Program-made: the position numbers and the translations under genes | Shown here: in pieces, positions 1-7,571 of the stretch | Layout of the letters: every line of letters begins with the position of its first letter | Numbering within the stretch: the stretch's first letter is position 1 | NCBI GenBank assembly: GCA_035293845.1 | Contig: DATGMB010000327.1 | Coordinates: 1 to 12,454 of the forward strand | DNA: 12,454 bases | Direction of reading: 5' to 3' | Source: DATGMB01 sp035293845 | Lineage (GTDB): Bacteria > Acidobacteriota > Terriglobia > Bryobacterales > Bryobacteraceae | Notes under the pieces: generated by a model | Told to the model about the DNA's origin: nothing | The model's input: only the letters and a program-made list of their open reading frames with translations | The model's database searches: none

Positions 1-740
1 GTCCGCTTCACCTTGCCATCCGGATTCCCGAGGAACAGCATGCGGGTCATATCGCTGCAGTAGCCGTCCTGCAGCGCTCCCATATCTACAACCACGAGCT
101 GCCCGGCTGCGAGGCGCGCCGCGGTGGGCTGGGCGTGCGGCAGGGCGGAGCGCGCGCCGCCGGCGACGATCGTATCGAAGCTGGGCTTTTCCGCGCCGAG
201 CCGCCGCATGCGGTATTCGAGCTCCGCCGCCAGGTCCGATTCCTTCATGCCGGCCCGCACGCGGCGCGCCGTCTGCTCGAAGGCGCGCGAGTTGGTTTCG
301 ACCGACCGGCGGATGCGCGCCAACTCCTCCGCGGATTTCACCATACGAAGCTGCTCGATCCACCCGGCGGCCGGCTCGAGCGAAGCACGCATCGGAAGCT
401 TGGATTTCATCAGCTCGAAGGCATCGCACGTCATGCGCGCCGGCTCGTAGCCGATGCGGCGCAGACCCAGCCGCTTAATCGCCGCCACGACATCCACAAG
501 CAGCGGGCCGCGCGAGATCTTCACGCGGCAGGCCGCGGAGGCCGCCTCCTGCGCGGCCTGAATTTCGAAGCGCGGATCGGTGAAGAGGGTGGCACGCCCG
601 CCGGCCACCAGCACAGCGCCGTTATCACCCGTGAAGCCGGTGAGATACCGGACGTTGGGTGCGCCGGAAACCAGCATGGCGTCCAGATTGCGCCCGGAAA
701 GCCCGCCGGCGACGGCGGCCAGCGGCGAAGTTTGGTTCAT
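1..740 (-). CDS. M24B metallopeptidase, Xaa-Pro aminopeptidase/dipeptidase type (3' end off the window)
   Basis: This enzyme would cleave X-Pro bonds at the N terminus of peptides in the cytoplasm, using two metal ions. Translated by hand on the minus strand from the ATG at 740-738, it gives 246 residues before the left edge. Residues 1-130 form the creatinase-like N-terminal domain (NVRYLTGFTG near 29-38, LFTDPRF near 52-58). The pita-bread catalytic domain follows. The block SFDTIVAGGARSALPHAQPT (187-206) carries the conserved His202, and VVVDMGALQDGYCSDMTR supplies the first two metal ligands, Asp219 and Asp230. The remaining His and Glu ligands lie outside the window. Its ATG overlaps the stop of the upstream lipoprotein gene (ATGA), so translation is probably coupled. 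No signal peptide is visible. The family is certain; the choice between pepP and pepQ is not, so no symbol is given. Confidence 0.93.
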   Translation of the reverse strand, partial: MNQTSPLAAVAGGLSGRNLDAMLVSGAPNVRYLTGFTGDNGAVLVAGGRATLFTDPRFEIQAAQEAASAACRVKISRGPLLVDVVAAIKRLGLRRIGYEPARMTCDAFELMKSKLPMRASLEPAAGWIEQLRMVKSAEELARIRRSVETNSRAFEQTARRVRAGMKESDLAAELEYRMRRLGAEKPSFDTIVAGGARSALPHAQPTAARLAAGQLVVVDMGALQDGYCSDMTRMLFLGNPDGKVKR

Positions 741-1354
741 GGTTTCAGCTCGCGCGCGAGCACCAGAGCGCGCTGCGCCAGCTCGCTGGCCTGCCGCATA
801 TCGCCGCGGCGTTCCGCTTCATCGGACTGCTTGAGAAACGTTTCGACGCGGTCCAGAATGCCGCGCTGCTGCCGGCTCAGGCGCGCGCGATCGAGCGGCT
901 CCACAACCTGCCGCACTTCGCGCCTTCGCGCCTGCGCCTCCTCCTGCAGCCGTTTCAGCTCGGCGGCTGGCAGCACCTCGAGGATCGGGTGGCGTTCCTC
1001 GGCGGGCGGCGGGGTGGGCACGGCCGCGGGCGGCGGAGGCGGCGTCTCGGCCGGACGGGGGCCCGCGCTGGGCCTGCGTGGCGGCGCCGGGCGCGGCGGC
1101 GCGGGAGAAGCCGGCTGCTCTTCCTGCGGCTCCGTAGTAGCCAGCGCTTCCGGCGTCAGAGGCTGCGGCGGCGGCAACTGCACCTGCGTCTGCGGAACCG
1201 AAAGCGGCGGCGGCGGAGCGGCCGGCGCGGCGGCGGGCGCGGGCGCCGGCGGAGCGGCCGCGACCGTCTTTGGCTTGCGCAGCGAGCATCCGCAGGCGCA
1301 CACGCCTACCGCGACGAACAACGCCGCCCACGTGATGTTCGGAATCTGCCTCAT
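737..1354 (-). CDS. Proline/alanine-rich putative lipoprotein with C-terminal helical domain
   Basis: This 205-residue protein is not a family I can name. The N terminus (1-23) looks like a lipoprotein signal: a short polar start, then a hydrophobic stretch (WAALFVAVGV), then Cys at 19, 21 and 23. None of these sits in a textbook L-A/S-G/A-C lipobox, so lipidation is inferred. Residues about 31-120 are low-complexity Pro/Ala with runs of four or five prolines, suggesting an extended periplasmic linker. Residues 128-205 are charged and helical (AELKRLQEEAQARRREVRQV), ending in a TPR-like segment (AERRGDMRQASELAQRALVL). The start has a GAGG ribosome site six bases upstream. It lies 25 bp after the histidine kinase stop and overlaps the peptidase start by ATGA. 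A periplasmic envelope-spanning or scaffold role is only a guess. Confidence 0.8.
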   Translation of the reverse strand: MRQIPNITWAALFVAVGVCACGCSLRKPKTVAAAPPAPAPAAAPAAPPPPLSVPQTQVQLPPPQPLTPEALATTEPQEEQPASPAPPRPAPPRRPSAGPRPAETPPPPPAAVPTPPPAEERHPILEVLPAAELKRLQEEAQARRREVRQVVEPLDRARLSRQQRGILDRVETFLKQSDEAERRGDMRQASELAQRALVLARELKP

Positions 1355-1379
1355 GAAATGCCTCGGCAGCTACTTCCCT

Positions 1380-3212
1380 TCAAACCGCAATCGGAATGCG
1401 AATGATGAAGGTCGTGCCCTTTCCCGGCTCGCTGGTGAAGTCGATTGTACCATCGTGCAACTGCACGATCCGGAACGCCATCGCCAGGCCGATGCCCGAG
1501 CCCTCCTTGCGCGTGGTGAAGTAGAGGCGGAAAATTTTGTCGCGCAGTTCGGGCGGGATTCCCACGCCGGTATCCGAGACGCGGATTTCCCACATGTCGT
1601 CCACCGCCGTAGATTCGAAACGCAGCTCGCCGCCCTCGGGCATCGCCTCGATCGCATTCACCACCACGTTGAGCAGCGCCTGCTTGAGCAGGTCGCGATC
1701 CACGCGGATCTCGACTCCCTCCGCCTCCTGCACCACGTTGACGTGAATCCGGTTGGACTCCGCCTGCGGGCGCGCCAGTTCGACGACTTCATCCACGAAC
1801 TCGCCGGCGGGCACGTTGCTGAGCTTCAGCTCGACGGGCCGGGTGAAATCGAGGAACGTCTTGACGACGCGATCCAGGCGGAGGATTTCGCGCGAGATGA
1901 TCTCCATTTGCGGGGCCACATCGGTCTCCCCGTGCGCCAGCCGCGCCTTGGCGACCTCCACGTGGAGCAGGATGGCGTTCAGCGGGTTTTTCACCTCGTG
2001 GGCCACGCCGCCCGAAACGCGGCTGATGGCGGCCAGGCGGTCCGCCGTCTGCAGCTCGCGGCCGAGCTTGCGCTGTGCTTCGGGATCGCGCAGGCGGACG
2101 AGGAGGCCGGAGCCTGCGACCGCAACGCCGGGCAGCGTTTCGAGCGCATCCACCGAGAGAAGGACGATGGCCGGACCGGCGGCATCCTCTCCCGCGCCCT
2201 TCACCGGAACGCGGCGATTGCGCACGGGCCGGCCCGTTTGCGCCGCCTGCGCGATCAGCAGGCCCAGAGGCGTCGCGGGCGGAAAAATTGCGGAGATGGA
2301 CTGCCCGGATAGATCGCCCCGTTCACGCCCGAGGAACTTCTCCACCGAGCCGGAGGCGAAAACGAGCTGCCGCTCGCGGTTGAAGATGAAAACGGCGTCT
2401 TCCAGGTCCTGCAGGAGCCGGTCAATATTGCCGCGCAGGTCGGAGACTTCGTATTGCGCGCCGCGCAGGCGTTGCCCCAGCAAGTTGACCTTGGACGCCA
2501 TTTGCGAGAGCTCGTCGTTGGCAGGCTTGGCGATGGCCTTCTCCGGCTCGTATTCGCCGCTGGCAACCAGATCGAGCTGCCGGCGCAGACGGCCGAGCGG
2601 GCGGAAGGCGATCGCGGAGAACAGGAATGTGACGCAGATGGCGCCCGCGATACTCGCGACGGCGAGGTCGGCCTCGCGGGTAAGCGCGGGATTGATGTCG
2701 TTGCGGATCAGGGCGGGCGCGATGATCACCCGGACCAGCAGCACGGTTTCGCCGCCCGAAGCAAGCGCGCGCTCGAGTTCATAATACTGCGGCGCGTGCG
2801 TGTTCAACACCCGCAGCTTCTCGAACCAGCCGGTGTGGGCCACCAGGTTGCGAAAATTGGGGTACGGCCCGGAGGTCTGGCCGATGCGCTTGGGATCGCT
2901 ATCCGCCAGGACCTCCTCCGTCTTGGGTGCGACGACGGCGATTTCCAGGATCGCGCGAGCGTCGGTCACCAGGTCGAGCAGATCCTTGGAGAGCTGCGGA
3001 TCGCGCAACGCCTCGCGGAGCGGCACGGTGAGCCGCGAATTGAGCGTCTGGCGCACGAACGTCGTCGCCACGGTATTCAGGACCTCGGCGCGTTCCAGCG
3101 TGGCGTCGAAGTGCTGCTGCACATCGCCCGCCAGGTTGATGGCGGAGATGATGCTGACCAGCGCTACGACCAGCAGCACGTTGCCGAGCGTCAGCTTGGC
3201 CTGCAGATTCAT
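1380..3212 (-). CDS. Membrane-bound sensor histidine kinase (TM-sensor-TM-HAMP-PAS-HisKA-HATPase)
   Basis: This 610-residue protein is a complete class I histidine kinase that would autophosphorylate and pass phosphate to a response regulator not present in this window. The start is the ATG at 3212 (MNLQAKLTLGN), which gives a clean first membrane helix at 11-29; the frame stays open further upstream but that part overlaps quinone reductase coding sequence. Order: TM1; an extracytoplasmic sensor of about 150 residues (30-183); TM2 near 184-203; HAMP from RPLGRLRRQL (204) to about 255; PAS near 262-375; HisKA with the phosphoacceptor His405 in VAHEVKNP; and an ATPase domain with the N box NVVVNAIEA (Asn519), DTGVGIP (547-553) and GSGIGLAMAF (571-580). 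The dimerisation/ATPase part is NtrB-like. The ATGA overlap with the quinone reductase gene couples their translation. The signal it senses is unknown. Confidence 0.95.
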   Translation of the reverse strand: MNLQAKLTLGNVLLVVALVSIISAINLAGDVQQHFDATLERAEVLNTVATTFVRQTLNSRLTVPLREALRDPQLSKDLLDLVTDARAILEIAVVAPKTEEVLADSDPKRIGQTSGPYPNFRNLVAHTGWFEKLRVLNTHAPQYYELERALASGGETVLLVRVIIAPALIRNDINPALTREADLAVASIAGAICVTFLFSAIAFRPLGRLRRQLDLVASGEYEPEKAIAKPANDELSQMASKVNLLGQRLRGAQYEVSDLRGNIDRLLQDLEDAVFIFNRERQLVFASGSVEKFLGRERGDLSGQSISAIFPPATPLGLLIAQAAQTGRPVRNRRVPVKGAGEDAAGPAIVLLSVDALETLPGVAVAGSGLLVRLRDPEAQRKLGRELQTADRLAAISRVSGGVAHEVKNPLNAILLHVEVAKARLAHGETDVAPQMEIISREILRLDRVVKTFLDFTRPVELKLSNVPAGEFVDEVVELARPQAESNRIHVNVVQEAEGVEIRVDRDLLKQALLNVVVNAIEAMPEGGELRFESTAVDDMWEIRVSDTGVGIPPELRDKIFRLYFTTRKEGSGIGLAMAFRIVQLHDGTIDFTSEPGKGTTFIIRIPIAV

Positions 3213-4189
3213 GAGGCTGATTGCACGGTGAGGAGCAGCTTGCCGGAGGTGCGCCGCGATTCCAGTTCGCGATGGGCGGCGGCGGCCTCGGCCAACGGGT
3301 ATTTCCGGTCGATGCGCAGCCGCAGCGCGCCGGAAGCCACCTGGTTCAGCACGTCCGTGGCGCGCCACAGCAGCTCCTCGCGCGTTTGCACGTAATGCGC
3401 GAGCGAGGGGCGCGTCAGAAACAGGGAGCCCCTGCCGTTCAGCACCGTGGGATCGAAGGGCGGCACGGGACCGCTCGACTGCCCGAACAACACGAGCATG
3501 CCGCGCGGACGCAGCGAGCCGAGGCTCTTTTCGAACGTCGTGCGGCCCACCGAGTCATAGACGACATCGACGCCGCGGCCGCCTGTGAGCCGCCGCACTT
3601 CGGCCTCGAAATCCTGCTCGTCGTAACGGATCACTTCATCCGCGCCGCATTCGCGGGCGATGCGCGCCTTTTCTTCGCTCCCCACGGTGCCAATGACGCG
3701 CGCCTCGCGCAGGCGGGCCATCTGCACGATCAGACCGCCCGTTCCGCCGGCCGCCGCATGCACCAGGCACGTTTCGCCCTTCTGCAACGGCCAGGTGGAA
3801 TGGGTGAGATAGTGCGCGGTCATGCCCTGGAGCATCGCGGCCCCAGCGGTTTCGAAGCCGACGGTATCGGGAATGCGCACCAGCCGCGCCGCCGGCACGA
3901 CCGCGTATTCGGCATAGGAGCCGCGGGCCATGGCGTAGGCCACGCGGTCGCCGGGGGAAACCTCGGATACGCCGGGGCCGACGGCCTCGACGGTGCCCGC
4001 TGCTTCGCTGCCCAGCGCGATCGGCAGATCGGATTTGTAGAGGCCCGTGCGGAAGTACACGTCGATGAAGTTGACGCCGCTGGCCGCAATCCGGACGAGG
4101 GCCTCGCCTTCGCGTGGCGAGGGCGTGGGCACATCGACCAGTTGCATCTTCTCCGGGCCGCCGGGTTCTTTGACTTGAATCGATTTCAT
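3209..4189 (-). CDS. qor: NADPH:quinone oxidoreductase (zeta-crystallin type, MDR superfamily)
   Basis: This enzyme is predicted to reduce quinones with NADPH in the cytoplasm. The 326 residues match the usual QorA length (about 327). Residues 1-120 form the GroES-like catalytic domain, with ASGVNFIDVYFRTGLY at 36-51 and LGSEAAGTVEAVGPGV at 59-74. A Rossmann domain follows, with the dinucleotide loop AAAGGTGG at 145-152. It lacks the Cys/His zinc ligands of alcohol dehydrogenases, as expected for quinone reductases. The C-terminal SLFLTRPSLAHYV block (255-267) is typical of the QOR branch. The ATG at 4189 is preceded by an AGGTGGAG ribosome site and overlaps the stop of the upstream gene (ATGA). 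The gene also overlaps the kinase start. The frame upstream of 4189 is open but overlaps another gene and has no family match. Confidence 0.94.
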   Translation of the reverse strand: MKSIQVKEPGGPEKMQLVDVPTPSPREGEALVRIAASGVNFIDVYFRTGLYKSDLPIALGSEAAGTVEAVGPGVSEVSPGDRVAYAMARGSYAEYAVVPAARLVRIPDTVGFETAGAAMLQGMTAHYLTHSTWPLQKGETCLVHAAAGGTGGLIVQMARLREARVIGTVGSEEKARIARECGADEVIRYDEQDFEAEVRRLTGGRGVDVVYDSVGRTTFEKSLGSLRPRGMLVLFGQSSGPVPPFDPTVLNGRGSLFLTRPSLAHYVQTREELLWRATDVLNQVASGALRLRIDRKYPLAEAAAAHRELESRRTSGKLLLTVQSAS

Positions 4190-4746
4190 GAACTCCACCT
4201 CATGCGGCCGGCGCGCCGCACATGCACCGCCGCGGCGTACAGCAAAAGATACGCGAGGGCGAACGGGAAGCACAGCACGCTGGCCAGTGTGCGCACCGCG
4301 CCGGCCCCTGCCAGGCCCGAACGAAGCAGCAGAATCTGGCGCAGAAGGTCCAGGTGCCCGCGGTCGAGCCAAAAATAGTCGCCGTTCTCATTAATGAGGA
4401 ACACTTTGGCCGGCAGCCGGAGGGCCAGCGCCCATTTCCACTTGGTCATGATCGGCTCGCCGGAGCAGATCATGCCGAGAAGCGCGTAGCGATTCGCCTT
4501 CAGTTCGGCCACCAGCCGGCGCCGCGCCGCGGGATCGCGGTAATCGGTGGTGCGGTAGACGCGAGTGCTCTCCGCCGCCATACCCTCCGGCAGCCGCGCG
4601 TAACAGGTGACCAGATCGATGGCGACATCTGCGCCCCAGGTCGCGCGCAGCCCGGGGATGACCGATTCCAGGAGCCCGCGCGACCCGCTTTCGATCAGCA
4701 GGATGGCCTCGGCGTGCGGGATCCGGCGCGAAAGGAAATAGCGCAC
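4186..4746 (-). CDS. Unrecognised protein with Rossmann-like N terminus and C-terminal membrane helix
   Basis: I do not recognise this 186-residue protein with certainty. Residues 12-50 (AEAILLIESGSRGLLESVIP, then VAIDLVTCYA) alternate like the first strand-helix-strand of a GT-B/heptosyltransferase-type Rossmann fold. Residues 108-129 are strongly conserved-looking (ALRLPAKVFLINENGDYFWL), and 151-175 is a hydrophobic helix followed by a basic tail (HVRRAGRMRW), so the protein is probably anchored to the inner face of the membrane. It is far too short for a complete glycosyltransferase. The start is a GTG at 4746 with no clear Shine-Dalgarno; no ATG lies upstream in frame before a stop at 4788-4786. 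It begins 39 bp after bcp and heads an ATGA-overlapping chain with qor and the kinase. A role in envelope sugar metabolism is speculation. Confidence 0.72.
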   Translation of the reverse strand: MRYFLSRRIPHAEAILLIESGSRGLLESVIPGLRATWGADVAIDLVTCYARLPEGMAAESTRVYRTTDYRDPAARRRLVAELKANRYALLGMICSGEPIMTKWKWALALRLPAKVFLINENGDYFWLDRGHLDLLRQILLLRSGLAGAGAVRTLASVLCFPFALAYLLLYAAAVHVRRAGRMRWSS

Positions 4747-4785
4747 AACTATAGGGTACCGCGGCGGAACTGCCTCACCGCTCCC

Positions 4786-5253
4786 TTATGTCCGCGGCCT
4801 TGCCAGATCATCCAGCACCTGCGCCGCGTGCCCGGCGGCTTTCACTTTGCCGTAGATCTTTTCGATCCTGCCATCCGGGCCAATGACGAACGTCGTGCGC
4901 TCGACGCCCATCGTCTTCTTGCCGTACATGTTTTTCTCCTTCCACACGCCGTAGGCTTGCGCGGCAGTCTTCTCGTCGTCGGCGAGGAGCGTGAAGGGGA
5001 GGCTGTACTTGGCCTGGAACTTCGCCTGAGCCGCCGGCTTGTCGGGAGAAATACCGACCACGACCGCGCCCTTACTGTTGAATGCCGCGATGCCGTCGCG
5101 GAATTCGCAGGCTTCTATGGTGCAGCCGGGTGTATCGGCCTTGGGATAGAAGTAGAGGACCACGCGGCGGCCCCGGAGATCGGAAAGCCGGAAATCTTCG
5201 CCGTTAGCCGTCTGCAGCCGGATCTCCGGCGCCGGATCGCCCTCTTTCAACAC
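4786..5253 (-). CDS. bcp: Thioredoxin-dependent thiol peroxidase (Bcp/PrxQ)
   Basis: This peroxiredoxin reduces hydrogen peroxide and organic peroxides in the cytoplasm with electrons from thioredoxin. The 155 residues agree with E. coli Bcp (156). The active site YPKADTPGCTIEACEFRD holds the peroxidatic Cys44 and, five residues on, the resolving Cys49, the atypical two-Cys PrxQ arrangement. VVGISPDKP and FTLLADDEKTAAQAYGVW are further family blocks. I place the start at the GTG at 5253-5251 because GGAGG lies nine bases upstream and the next residues (LKEGDPAPE) match the family N terminus; the adjacent TTG is the alternative. The start lies inside the last codons of gatB (GTGTTGA), so expression is likely coupled. 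A much longer open frame upstream is only the shadow of gatB. Confidence 0.95.
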   Translation of the reverse strand: MLKEGDPAPEIRLQTANGEDFRLSDLRGRRVVLYFYPKADTPGCTIEACEFRDGIAAFNSKGAVVVGISPDKPAAQAKFQAKYSLPFTLLADDEKTAAQAYGVWKEKNMYGKKTMGVERTTFVIGPDGRIEKIYGKVKAAGHAAQVLDDLARPRT

Positions 5254-6740
5254 GTTTGGCCGCCTCCGAGTTTGCGCTTGAGAATCTCCGTGACGGCCCC
5301 CACGTTGGCCTGGCCGCGCGTCGCTCGCATCGCCTGCCCAACCAGGAAATTGATCACCGTAGCCTTGCCGCCGCGGTACTGCTCGACCTGCTTCGGGTTG
5401 TTCGCAATCACTTCGTCCAGGACGCGGTCGAGCTCGGCGGTATCGCTGATCTGCCGCAGTCCCTCGCGCTCCATGATCGCGCCGGGCGCGCCCCCGCCCG
5501 CGAACATCTTGGCGAAGACCTCCTTGGCGAGCTTGCCGGAAATTTCGCCCTTGGCGATCATGCGCACGAGCTCGCCCAGATCCTCCGCGGGAACCGGCGA
5601 TTCGGCGATATCGCGCCCTTCCGCCTTGAGCAGGCCAATGAGGTCGCCCATCACCCAGTTGGCGGCGGTCTTGGGATCGCCCGAGATGCGCGCAGCGGTC
5701 TCGAAGTAATCGGCGGCCGCGCGGCTGGCGGTGAGCACGCCGGCATCGTACTCGCGCAGGCCGTATGCGGCCACGAAACGGGCCTTGCGCGCGCCGGGGA
5801 GCTCCGGCATTTCGGCGGCGAGGCGGGCGAGCCACTCCTCGGAAATCGCCAGCGGCACGAGGTCGGGCTCGGGGAAGTAACGGTAGTCGTGCGCCTCTTC
5901 CTTGCTGCGCATCGCGAAGGTCTCGCCGCGGGCAGGATCGTAGAGACGCGTTTCCTGCGCCACGCGGCCGCCGCTTTCGACGAGCGCCACCTGGCGGGCG
6001 ATCTCGAAATCGAGCGCCTCCTTCAGGAAGCGGAACGAGTTGAGGTTCTTGACCTCGGCCTTGGTGCCGAACTTTTCCGCGCCGCGCGGCCGGACGGACA
6101 CATTCGCATCGCAGCGCAGATGGCCCTTTTCCATGTCGCAGGTGGAAACGCCGGCGAACTGGAGGCGCTGCTTGAGCTCGGTCAGATACGCGTAGGCTTC
6201 CTCCGAGCTGCGCATGTCGGGCTCGCTCACGATTTCAATGAGCGGCGTGCCGCAGCGGTTGAGGTCGACATAGGAGAAACGGTCGGAATCGCGGAAGCCT
6301 TCGTGGATGCTCTTGCCGGCGTCGTCTTCCATGTGGACGCGAGTGACGCCGATGCGCCGCGTCGTGCCGCCGATCGAGAGTTCGACGAAGCCGTGCTCGG
6401 CGAATGGCTCCTCGTATTGCGAAATCTGGTAGCCCTTGGGCAGATCGGGATAGAAGTAGTTTTTGCGCGCGAAGCGGGAGTGCGGCCGGATGCGGCAGCC
6501 GAGCGCCAGGGCGCCTTGGACGGCAAGCTCGACGGCGCGGCGGTTCAACACCGGCAGCGCGCCGGGAAGGCCGAGGCAGACCGGGCAGACGTTCGTGTTG
6601 GGCGGAGCGCCGAAGCCGGTGGGGCAGCCGCAGAAAATTTTGGTGGCGGTCGCGAGCTGCACGTGGACTTCGAGCCCGATGACAGGCTCGTAGCGAGCCA
6701 GCGCTTCCGGCGTGGCCAGGTCGAGTGCCGAAGAGGACAT
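5247..6740 (-). CDS. gatB: Aspartyl/glutamyl-tRNA(Asn/Gln) amidotransferase subunit B
   Basis: GatB is the kinase/tRNA-binding subunit of the GatCAB complex, which converts misacylated Glu-tRNA(Gln) and Asp-tRNA(Asn) to Gln- and Asn-tRNA. The 497-residue protein is full length. It starts with the signature YEPVIGLEVHVQL (17-29) and the cysteine set CGC...CPVC (Cys37, 39, 52, 55), which fits a metal site. SRFARKNYFYPDLPKGYQIS and VHMEDDAGKSIHEG belong to the catalytic cradle. The helical and YqeY-like C-terminal part runs from about 345 to the end (GELVRMIAKGEISGKLAKEV). No gatA or gatC lies in this window, so the subunits are unlinked here. The ATG at 6740 has AGGT eight bases upstream, and a TATAAT box lies just before that. 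The gene overlaps bcp at its 3' end. Confidence 0.97.
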   Translation of the reverse strand: MSSSALDLATPEALARYEPVIGLEVHVQLATATKIFCGCPTGFGAPPNTNVCPVCLGLPGALPVLNRRAVELAVQGALALGCRIRPHSRFARKNYFYPDLPKGYQISQYEEPFAEHGFVELSIGGTTRRIGVTRVHMEDDAGKSIHEGFRDSDRFSYVDLNRCGTPLIEIVSEPDMRSSEEAYAYLTELKQRLQFAGVSTCDMEKGHLRCDANVSVRPRGAEKFGTKAEVKNLNSFRFLKEALDFEIARQVALVESGGRVAQETRLYDPARGETFAMRSKEEAHDYRYFPEPDLVPLAISEEWLARLAAEMPELPGARKARFVAAYGLREYDAGVLTASRAAADYFETAARISGDPKTAANWVMGDLIGLLKAEGRDIAESPVPAEDLGELVRMIAKGEISGKLAKEVFAKMFAGGGAPGAIMEREGLRQISDTAELDRVLDEVIANNPKQVEQYRGGKATVINFLVGQAMRATRGQANVGAVTEILKRKLGGGQTC

Positions 6741-6751
6741 GGGTTTACCTA

Positions 6752-6780
6752 ATTATAGTGGGGCAAACGCTGGTTTACAG
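6752..6780 (-). promoter_or_regulatory. gatB: Candidate sigma-70 promoter for gatB
   Basis: On the minus strand a perfect TATAAT lies at 6757-6752. A weak -35 candidate, CTGTAA (3 of 6 matches), lies 17 bp upstream at 6780-6775 and includes the stop codon of the preceding gene. The box ends only 11 bases before the gatB ATG, so a start site seven bases downstream would leave a leader of roughly five bases. Either gatB is nearly leaderless from this promoter or the box is a chance match in the only AT-rich spot of the region. Confidence 0.4.
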
Positions 6781-7557
6781 CGCGCGCCCCGTCAGGCGCC
6801 GCAGGATCGAATCGAGAGCTTCGTCGAACCGGTCGAAGACGCCGTGCTGTTTCAGGTAACCGAGCACCTGTTCATTGGTGCCGCCGAGGGTGGCGTGATC
6901 GGCGGCCAGTTCGCCGAAGCTGCGGCAAGGCGCTTCGACGGTAGTCTGCGCCAATCCCATGTAGATGCGCGCCACGTAGTCGCGCGCCTGTGGCGGATCG
7001 ATGCCATGCCGTTCGAGCCATGCGGCCGAGGCCCCGGCGAAGGCGAAATAGGCCGCCATGGTGGCGGTGATCACGCAAAGGGCATCGAAGCGCGCTTCGT
7101 CCTCCACGGCAATCGCCGTGCCTAGCCGGTCGAACAGTTCCACTACTTCCGGATCGCGGGGATAGATCGGGGTAGGGCTCAGACGGCGCGCGGCTGAAGG
7201 CAGGGGAACCGCACGCGAGATGCGCGTGGCGGGCGCGGTCAACTCGGCCAACCGGCGCACCGGCAAACCCGATACCAGGCTGATCACGTTGGCGTGTGCC
7301 GGAAAATGCAAGCCGGCGAGAACTTCCTCGGCGATCTGCGGCCGCACCGCGATCACGATGGTCTCGCATTGATCGACGACTTCCTGATTCGATGCCGCCA
7401 CGGAGACATGGTCAAACCGATCGGCTAGGACGGCAGCCGTTGCCGCATTGCGCGGCGAAAGGAGAATGGGCCGCGGGTCTTCTCCCGGCGCTCTCAGCCC
7501 CGTAACCATCGCGGACGTGATCGCGCCCGTTCCTAAGAATCCGAGTTTTGCTGGCAT
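6775..7557 (-). CDS. Pyrroline-5-carboxylate reductase-like NAD(P)-binding protein (divergent ProC family)
   Basis: This 260-residue protein has the two-domain layout of pyrroline-5-carboxylate reductase, the last enzyme of proline synthesis. The N-terminal Rossmann domain begins KLGFLGTGAITSAMVTGL with the glycine-rich loop at 9-14. IVIAVRPQ (67-74) corresponds to the family LAVKPQ, and VISLVSGLPVRRL (91-103) to the usual S-x-x-A-G-x-x-x-x-x-L. Two diagnostic segments differ. The canonical R-A-M-P-N-T-P is RAVPLPSAA here (115-123), and the C-terminal P-G-G-T-T is LGGTNEQ (224-230). It may therefore be a reductase of the same fold with another substrate, and I withhold the symbol proC. The ATG at 7557 gives the proper Rossmann N terminus. 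It lies 14 bp downstream of the VWFA-like gene and is probably co-transcribed with it. Confidence 0.85.
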   Translation of the reverse strand: MPAKLGFLGTGAITSAMVTGLRAPGEDPRPILLSPRNAATAAVLADRFDHVSVAASNQEVVDQCETIVIAVRPQIAEEVLAGLHFPAHANVISLVSGLPVRRLAELTAPATRISRAVPLPSAARRLSPTPIYPRDPEVVELFDRLGTAIAVEDEARFDALCVITATMAAYFAFAGASAAWLERHGIDPPQARDYVARIYMGLAQTTVEAPCRSFGELAADHATLGGTNEQVLGYLKQHGVFDRFDEALDSILRRLTGRAL

Positions 7558-7571
7558 TCTTCCATCTTCAT

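Noticed and set aside
1001..1062. G-rich stretch on the plus strand that could form a G-quadruplex
   Set aside because: Tracts of three or more G are interrupted by a nine-base loop, and the run is explained by proline and alanine codons (CCG, GCG) of the lipoprotein on the other strand.
135..2312. A 725-codon open frame on the plus strand
   Set aside because: It lies opposite the peptidase, lipoprotein and kinase genes. Its translation is Arg/Gly/Ala-rich low complexity, as expected from high-GC antisense frames, with no domain pattern.
3221..4378. A 385-codon plus-strand frame opposite qor
   Set aside because: Shadow of the quinone reductase gene; His/Arg-rich translation without recognisable motifs.
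5256..6752. A 498-codon open frame on the plus strand exactly opposite gatB
   Set aside because: It mirrors gatB codon for codon, with third-position GC bias removing stops. No family motif, and it has no independent promoter evidence.
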